Shown: piece after piece, positions 19,655-25,924 of the stretch
Layout of the letters: each line of letters starts with the position of its first letter
Position numbering within the stretch: position 1 is the first letter of the stretch
NCBI GenBank assembly: GCA_004151065.3
Contig: NWUY0300034725.1
Location: 8,913 to 34,836, forward strand
Origin: Larix sibirica
Lineage: Eukaryota > Streptophyta > Pinopsida > Pinales > Pinaceae
Direction of reading: 5' to 3'
Length of the DNA: 25,924 nt
Position numbers and translations under genes: made by a program
Notes under the pieces: model-generated
What the model was told of the DNA's origin: nothing
The model's input: the letters and a program-made list of their open reading frames with translations, nothing else
Database searches by the model: none

Positions 19655-19999
19655 CGAAAAGAATGATTCGACAATATTAATTCAGATAAAAATCAAAGAG
19701 AGATAAGGAAATAAGTCCCTAGTATGGTGGCCATTTATGTTTGTCGAGGTTTTCAATCACCTTCTAATAATTTAGAAAACAATCCAGAGCTGTTCATTAA
19801 TTATCAAACCATGGGTTCTAATAACTTATTTGCTACCGGACAAAATCTATGTCAGTCATTGCACTTCAATGGTTCTTCTAAACATGAAATCTTAATTCTT
19901 TGTATTGGAGCTTCAGTCAGAGACAAGTAACACTCTTGGCATAAATATATTTTTAAATCAACTATCTCTGCAGAAGAAAAGGAATGATTTTTAACTAAA
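19490..19999 (+). repeat. 510-bp block identical to 16751-17260
   Basis: Partner of the block at 16751-17260. It spans the start of gag, the primer-binding site and the last 262 bases of the LTR, while both flanks are diverged from the left copy. Confidence 0.92.
19716..19733 (-). other. Candidate primer-binding site, gag copy 2
   Basis: Same 18 bases as 16977-16994, inside the identical block. It lies four bases after the LTR end at 19738 and about 60 bases before the gag ATG at 19654. Confidence 0.55.
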
Positions 20000-21404
20000 G
20001 AATCAAAGAGACCTCAAGAGCAATCAATTGCCTAACAATAACACACCCTTACTAATATAATATGAAATTAATCAAACCACCTATTTAATTTTACAAAAGG
20101 AAATTCAATCATCTAAATTGATTTTGCAGAAAGGAAACAAATATGTATCTAATCTGTAGGAAGAATCCAATATCTGTTTTAACCTATGGAAAATAAATCA
20201 ACCTTGACTATTCTATATAAAGGAAATGATTATAGGTGAAACAAAACTTCTCAAATCCACAATCCAAACTCTATAGAACTCTGTAATCAAACAATATTAG
20301 TTATTCGTATAAAAATCACTCAACATCTATAGAACCCTACTTCAACAACTAAGATATTATTCACTCAAAACTTGTGCATCCATATCATGAGACAAACACT
20401 CTGTATCACACAACCAATAACTAATCAAAGCATTAATAGGAAAAAAACTCAAATTGATCACTGTAAGAGGAATTAAATAAAGCACACCAATCTCTTGCAA
20501 ATTACAGAAAGAGAAAAACTATTTTACAATTAGCATTGGTCCTCTGAAGAGGGCCCTGCCTTCGAAGACAGGAGCTGAAAAAGCCACTAAATCACACAGA
20601 GCTAATCAATGCATCAAAACCACCAACTGCAATATTTTTATAAAATAACAGAGTTTTGAATACAATAAGAGCGCTCCAAATCTATTAGTCTATGGTTAAC
20701 CCCCACAGGAGGAGGTCGATCTCCTTTTATATATACAATAGATACTCTAATTGTTTCCCAACAATCAAGGATATGCCGATAATGTAGGAAAAACAATCAT
20801 CAGTGCAACAAATATAAAACAATATTCTAATCATAGCCTTCATTGCGAGATTCGATCTTCTTCACATGGATCAACTAATAGAGTGAAAACATTAATGACA
20901 AATCAACACGATGATCATAACCTCGCTCTGGAAAAAGAACAAGAGTGCCCAACTGGCACACTAGGAATGGAACTGGATTCAAAACATAGTTAAATATCCA
21001 AGCTACAAAAATGCTTCTCTTATTTCTACAGGTCCACATAGGACCCTAAGGGTCGACCCATAGCTCAACATCACGAATGATTCGTCAAACCGGTCCCGTA
21101 GCTTACTTGTATGGTCCTATAGCTTTGTTGATATGCCCATGTAGGTTCCACAGCTCCTGGAAAATGATTCCCTTTCTAATTCCAGTGTATCAAAATCTCA
21201 TTAGTGAAGTTCGTAATTACATAATCGACACTCATCCATCAAATTATAGACAAAACATGCAGAAGTACACCTTACTTCATATCATTACCAAAAATATGGA
21301 TGTTAAGCATAGAGAGATCTACATATAAGGGTTTTATAGAGGTCAAAAGATAAGTTATGGTAATAAAAAGGATGCTTAAAATATGCCAAATGCACAGCTC
21401 ATCA
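19738..21404 (-). mobile_element. Complete LTR, 1667 bp
   Basis: On the minus strand the LTR begins with TGATGAG at 21404, directly after a polypurine tract, and ends with AACA at 19738, followed by the spacer and primer-binding site. It therefore has the TG...CA ends expected and holds a TATA box near its middle, giving a U3 of about 0.68 kb and an R/U5 of about 0.98 kb. It lies downstream of one internal region (the 3' ORF at 21449 and above) and upstream of another (gag copy 2), so one LTR faces internal DNA on both sides. Plus-strand frames at 20751-20993, 21077-21328 and 21383-21598 are not supported as genes. Confidence 0.75.
20723..20735 (-). promoter_or_regulatory. LTR promoter TATA box
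   Basis: The minus strand reads TATATATAAAAGG followed by GAGATCGACCTCCTCC, a canonical plant TATA box. Transcription would start some 30 bases on, near 20695, and run toward the primer-binding site and gag. The equivalent part of the left LTR copy is missing beyond the N at 17943. Confidence 0.7.
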
Positions 21405-21415
21405 TCTCCCCCCAA
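21405..21415 (-). other. Polypurine tract for plus-strand priming
   Basis: The minus strand reads TTGGGGGGAGA directly before the LTR start TGATGAG. Just upstream is GGCTTGAGGACAAGCC, a short palindromic stretch commonly found before the tract in plant Ty3/gypsy elements. This fixes the LTR boundary and shows that the internal region to the right ends here. Confidence 0.8.
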
Positions 21416-21448
21416 CCAAATCTTGGCTTGTCCTCAAGCCAAGAAAAA

Positions 21449-23853
21449 CTATCCTTTACTAGTAGAGGTATTGGGAGTCCCTATCTTCTGTTCATTATTC
21501 CACTGGTAAGGAGAATGCCCTTCCTTAGTTTCTTTATAAAACCCCATTTGCTGCGTGATTATGTTCCAAAAATATTCCTCCTTATTATCGGTAACTAGGC
21601 TCCATAAGATGGGGTAATGGAATCGAAGTCCAATCCAATCTGCACCATATACCTCAAGGCAATCAAAGTACAACTGTAATCGTTCCAGTGCAATTTCAAA
21701 CCGACTACAAGTAGATGGATCTTTTTCTTTCAGCTTTGGATCTAGTATTCGAGATCTCTTTTTTAAACAAAAAAGGGATTCCATCCTATGAAGAGCTATC
21801 CATCCTTGACATGAATCTATAGCTACCATATGAGATTCCTTCAGCCTAATGACAAATGCCTGATCCTATAATACCATAACTTTCTCTGAAAATAGTCTTG
21901 CTGGATTTAGAGAGCTTCTTACCCATAAGGAATATTCCCAGTCAACATCTTGTGAAAATGAGAGAGAGCCATTCCACTTTAATTGATTCCTCATGAAAGA
22001 AGTGAAATCTCATGGTTGTACCTCTCCTACATGTGTATTTGGATCCCAGTCATCAATGCTGACCATAACCAGATTATGGAGGTAAATTTCACATAGTAGG
22101 TCCTAGTCTTATTCATTTATCATTGAGAAAGATATTATGAATTGTTTTCGGGTATCAATCTGATCGTCATTACCTGCTGCTACCAACCTAATGCGAAAGG
22201 AAACCATTTGATCCTTAAGATACACCTAATATAAATTTGAAGGAGGCCACAAGTTTCTCACGGCATGTGCCAGATGACTCAAATATTTCTTATCATGCTG
22301 CAAATTCTTGATCTACATATTAAGTCGTTGGAATGTGAGGGCTAACTCTCATTTTTTCTCCTTCTCACTTTCTTCCCCTTGAACTTTTCTTTCCCGATCT
22401 GTCATAGCCTCCATGAGTCCCTTTTCTAACTCTTATACTGTTATTTTTCAGTTTGACCAGGTCTCTTTCCAAGTTCTGTATCCTAATTAGATCAGATGAT
22501 CGGCTCCCCTTCCTCTCCTTGCAATATTCATCTTCCTCATAATCTCCTTCTTGATGAATTCCTTCTTCTGTAACAATTGGCCCCATGCCTTCTATATCCA
22601 TGACCTTATTCATCGGTGACACCACTCTTTCTTTCCTAAGCCATCCTTCATCTGCTTCTGCATCTTCTTCTAGAGTCTCGATTCCTCCCTGTTCTCAGAG
22701 CCTCACAATTCCCTTCGTAGAGCTGCCAATTCCTTTGATTGCAACTTCTGATATGATTTCTTGAGTTGCAAGTATGCCCTTCTATATTTATTCAACATGA
22801 GTGGGTGATATTTTTCGAACATCAGGCTATGTGGTTTCTTTTTCCTGGCTTGAGGAGGTAGTTCAACCCTTTTGTTATCTACATTTTCCTTTTGTTTCTA
22901 ACCTAACCCTTCCTCCAATGTTGTTCTTGATTCTACCTCTTCCATAATTTGTTTTTGAGGCTCTGCAGTAACTTCTATTTCTTCTCCTCCACCCAAGACA
23001 TCTGTAACTTCAATATCTTCATTAATTTCAACTTATTCCAAGTTTACTATTGTTTTGGACCTCATTCTGGGGCGAGCGGAAGGTTCATCCAGGGCTTCCC
23101 TCCAGAAAATTCTCCTTTTCAATTTAGGGGTTTGGATAGGTATTACAACTACATTTTGTAACAATTTTTTTCCTCAGGTTCCTACAAGGCCCTTTGATCC
23201 TTAGGAGAAGAAGGGTTCTTTGTAAAATATTCCCATATTTGGCTTACTTTCTTAGAGTCTCTTCAACCAATAACCTAATCAACTCGTGGTGAGACAGATC
23301 AGTTTCAGGGTTGTTACTTTCCTTTACCATTCTACACATTGACTCCAATGATTTTGAAAGGAAATATGGAATGTTTATGAGCTTCTGATTCCTAAGATGA
23401 TTCAAAATATTGAAGTGATAACCAAAAAGCACGCTAAAACTACCTTCGTAGGTTATATATTTAAGTATATAGTAGGATACTTGGTCCCTAGGAGTTGGAA
23501 GCGAGCTTCTTTTCGTTCCTTTTTCTATACATTCCACATTTTTTCCTTCTTCCAAAAATTCTTCTTTCAATGCCTTCATCGCCATTTTCTTTTAAAACCA
23601 TTGTTCCCCAGTCTACGACAACCCTGTAAACCTTGCAATGGTTGTCTCATCTACTTTGATTCTGACCCCTCTTACTTATGCAGTTGTTTGATTATAATAC
23701 TGTGCGAATTCCATCGTTATTTCTTTATCGCTTCTACACATTTTTAAAAAATATCCCATACATCCGGTTTGACAAAGATATTCCTTACTTCAGGATGCTT
23801 CTCAATCAAGCTCACATCCTCAGGTTCACTTCGAGCCGAAAACCCCATTATGC
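21449..23853 (-). pseudogene. Long extra 3' ORF of a Ty3/gypsy element, about 800 codons, broken
   Basis: This minus-strand ORF lies between the integrase and the 3' LTR. From 23850 to 23244 it reads GFSARSEPEDVSLIEKHPEV, VRGVRIKVDETTIARFTGL, FGYHFNILNHLRN and NIPYFLSKSLESM, resembling the plant family often labelled putative plant transposon protein. An acidic linker follows (NEDIEVTDVLGGGEEIEVT near 22990-23050), then a basic patch (PPQARKKKPHS near 22835-22865), a coiled-coil-like stretch (RRAYLQLKKSYQKLQSKEL near 22740-22800; DLIRIQNLERDLVKLKNN near 22440-22495) and a C-terminal part (FRIRLVAAGNDDQIDTRKQF, SIDDWDPNTHVGEVQP, LERLQLYFDCLEVYGADWI) ending at 21449. No membrane segment is seen, so an envelope role is not supported. 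It has a few frameshifts and stops, many at Gln or Trp codons, and is the best-preserved long coding trace in the window. Confidence 0.7.
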
Positions 23854-25343
23854 ATGCAAGCTATAGGATCGAATGGGGTATCTACATGGTTAAAGGTTCT
23901 AGGAAGAGAAATTTTGGCTTGTCAACTTAGTTTAAGAACAATGAAATGGAATTTTAATGATCTATTGGGCATTTATCCCCCCCAAACCAAAATTGATACC
24001 CATACTTGGGAAAATTTACAAGGTGGCATGATATTCCAAAAGTATTTCCTACATGATTATGTTAACATAAGACAAGAGGTTGAGTACATACCTGAGATTT
24101 ACCTATAATGAGATCAAGCTCTGGAAACATCATGCAACATCATTCGGGGAGTAAATGTCGATGACTTGATATGGCACATCGAGCCATCATTTCATAGTTA
24201 TGCTAGCGCGGATGATGGTCTTCATCTTTAGGGGAGTCTCTTAATCATGACTAGTGCAATATTGTTGTCGTGGGTGTCAAATGATAGTGAGTGCACTATA
24301 CTTGACTTTGCTGGTGATGAGATGGATCCATAAATGGTCCATAGCATAATGAAAGGGGTCCAACTTCCTTTTTAATGACAACATGGGATGATGGTGGTAT
24401 TAATATGGATGGGTATAGATTTGCAGCCCTTCTATTGTGAAATGACAACCCCATGTTGATGACAAGACTGATGGGTCCGATTTGGAGCGTGATGTCATAA
24501 TTCTACAGCCATTGTATAATGAATCGAATGGATCCTTGTTTAATCTTGAAACAATGTCCGTCAAATTTGTAGTGGGGAACGTACGTGCTAACACAAGTTC
24601 TGTAGTAGTTGGATCCCCTGTTGCTGTGAATATTGATGTAGGATCTGCAATGTGATAGAGGTTGGAAACCAATATGTTGCTGATGTAGGATGGATACAAA
24701 TGTTGTTGGTCTCGATATTGAGCAACAAAAAAAATCTTAAAATTATCCGATCTATAGGGGAGATTATGAATGGAGGGGTGTGGAATATGAAGGATGAGGA
24801 ATATTGGATAGGTGGATTTGATATGTGAACATGGGGAAGACCAATAGTGTATAAAAATAGTATAATTGGTCTACTTATTGAGCAGAGGTAGCATGAATGT
24901 GGGATATTGTTCAGAAATGATGGATGGTAAGTTTGTAGAACCACAGGAAAAAGATTCGGTAAAATGAAATAAATCCTATGTATGAACCAATCTAAAAGAT
25001 TTATACTTTATTTTGCATAGGTATTGTACTTGCTAAGGATGAATGTTCTTTTTACAAAGTGGATGATGTAAGAAGCAATGAAACCTACAATGGGAATTTA
25101 TTAGTGGGTGAAATTTTTGAGAAGGCCTTCTATGAAAAAATGTAAGCTATCAGTTCCTTTTGATAGGTTCCATAGCTTGACTAAATGTGCTTGCAGAGAC
25201 CTGTAGAAAAAACTCAATTGTTGGTGCAAAAAATATTCTTTTTCTTAATGGCTGTGCCCTAGGGAGAGGTTTTCATATTCAATGATTTTTTTTAGACTGC
25301 GCTCCGAAAGGAGTTCTCATAATCACAAGTTTTTTTTTTAAAG
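23854..25343. other. Unassigned stretch between integrase end and 3' ORF
   Basis: About 1.5 kb with no recognised domain on either strand. Minus-strand frames at 24400-24699 and 24588-24944 and a plus-strand frame at 23854-24108 are open for 84-118 codons but overlap one another, show no motif, and look like chance in AT-rich DNA. By position it would be the spacer after pol, perhaps the decayed start of the 3' ORF. Small palindromes (for example CTCCGAAAGGAG near 25302) occur near its right end. Confidence 0.45.
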
Positions 25344-25740
25344 TCATACCAGAGTTGAATTCGAGGCCAGGGTCTTGAAATATTTGTTGTCGCAACATGT
25401 GGAAATGTCATGGATGAATGCATATCGGGACAATGGTTTCTTATAGAGCCTTAGCTTGTGCCCATTGGACATCAACATGGTCTGATCCTCGTCAATAGTA
25501 CACAATCCCACTGTCCCATTGTTATAAACTAACTCAACCTCATATGGTCCCAGACACCGAGTGCGGAGATTTCCTTTAAAATATTTGAACCTAGAGTTGT
25601 ATTGGCATAACAATTCCCATTCTCCTTCCTTAAACATTTTGTTATTGATGAAGTGATCATGCCATTTATCCCTATGTTGTTGTACAATGGAATCCTACTA
25701 CAGTGTAGATAGATGGAGCTCATCGAGCTCGTTGAGTTGG
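25344..25740 (-). pseudogene. Integrase C-terminal domain of the right-hand element
   Basis: The minus strand reads LNELDELHLSTL (about 25700-25735), two stops, then FKEGEWELLCQYNSRFKYFK, LRTRCLGPYEVELVYNNGTV and GHKLRLYKKPLS, ending at 25344. The GPYEV and NG-x-L-LY parts are the SH3-like DNA-binding end of Ty3/gypsy integrase. It forms the end of pol for the element whose 3' ORF and LTR follow to the left. The catalytic core that should precede it is absent. Confidence 0.85.
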
Positions 25741-25924
25741 TTCAACCGGTTCTTTTGTAGGAAGATCCATGCCTAGCTGAGGAGGAGGGGGAGGACACCA
25801 AGAAGGAGATGGTTGGGGGAGAGGAGGATGGGGAGGACACCAAGAAAGATATGGTTGAGACAATGGTGCATTATTCCAATATGGATTATATGCTTGCATA
25901 GAATTATATGTCATACCTGGAGGT
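25741..25924 (-). pseudogene. Proline-rich gag-like fragment at the right edge
   Basis: The minus strand reads MTYNSMQAYNPYWNN, followed by two rounds of a QPxxSWCPPxPP motif and QLGMDLP. The Asn-, Tyr- and Pro-rich composition recalls the N-terminal part of gag in element A. The frame runs to about 25724 before its stop, overlapping the integrase frame. The window ends before its upstream limit. Confidence 0.5.
25791..25874 (+). repeat. 42-bp tandem repeat, two units
   Basis: GAGGACACCAAGAA starts at 25791 and again at 25833, 42 bases apart. The unit encodes 14 residues on the minus strand (QPxxSWCPP type), so the repeat keeps the frame. Confidence 0.75.

Noticed and set aside
21449-23853. 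Calling the 3' ORF an envelope gene
   Set aside because: Position fits, but no signal peptide or membrane segment was seen. The visible features are a coiled coil and a basic patch.

Overview
The window reads as nuclear DNA from a seed plant with a large, old, repeat-rich genome. A gymnosperm is my best guess, but nothing seen proves it. The sequence is AT-rich and most coding traces lie on the minus strand. Nearly all recognisable genes are broken Ty3/gypsy LTR-retrotransposon genes. Many of their stop codons sit where a single C-to-T or G-to-A change explains them, as expected for methylated, silenced plant repeats. No intact long gene, rRNA, tRNA or CRISPR array was found.

Two single N bases (11829 and 17943) split the window into three contig-like pieces. 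The first N separates two head-to-tail copies of the same 3282 bp (8547-11828 and 11830-15111). They differ at about 17 sites with no indels seen, which looks like two haplotype contigs placed side by side rather than a biological duplication. The second N separates two older, diverged copies of a gag-plus-LTR segment (15208-17942 and 17944-20656). Those copies share two perfectly identical blocks, of 225 and 510 bp.

Layout. 1-6425: decayed Ty3/gypsy element A on the minus strand, in the order LTR end, primer-binding site, leader, gag, protease, reverse transcriptase, RNase H, integrase; it runs off the left edge. 6426-8546: non-coding, probably partly the 5' LTR of A. 8547-10551 (repeated at 11830-13834): an unrecognised two-exon pseudogene on the minus strand plus a short, less decayed coding-like stretch upstream. 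10552-11828 (repeated at 13835-15111): mostly non-coding. 14963-16915 and 17944-19654: two copies of a gag-like gene with an acidic tail carrying a repeated HPIYDD-type motif. 16977-17942 and 19716-21404: primer-binding sites and LTRs of that family; the right-hand LTR is complete and has a clear TATA box. 21405-25924: polypurine tract, a long extra 3' ORF, a 1.5-kb unassigned stretch, and an integrase C-terminus joined to a proline-rich gag-like piece.

The genes do not form a working pathway. They are layers of dead elements, and the 3' LTR of the right-hand element is also the apparent 5' LTR of the gag copy to its left. The points most worth checking are the mosaic identity between diverged copies, the roughly 800-codon extra ORF between integrase and LTR, and the unrecognised pseudogene.
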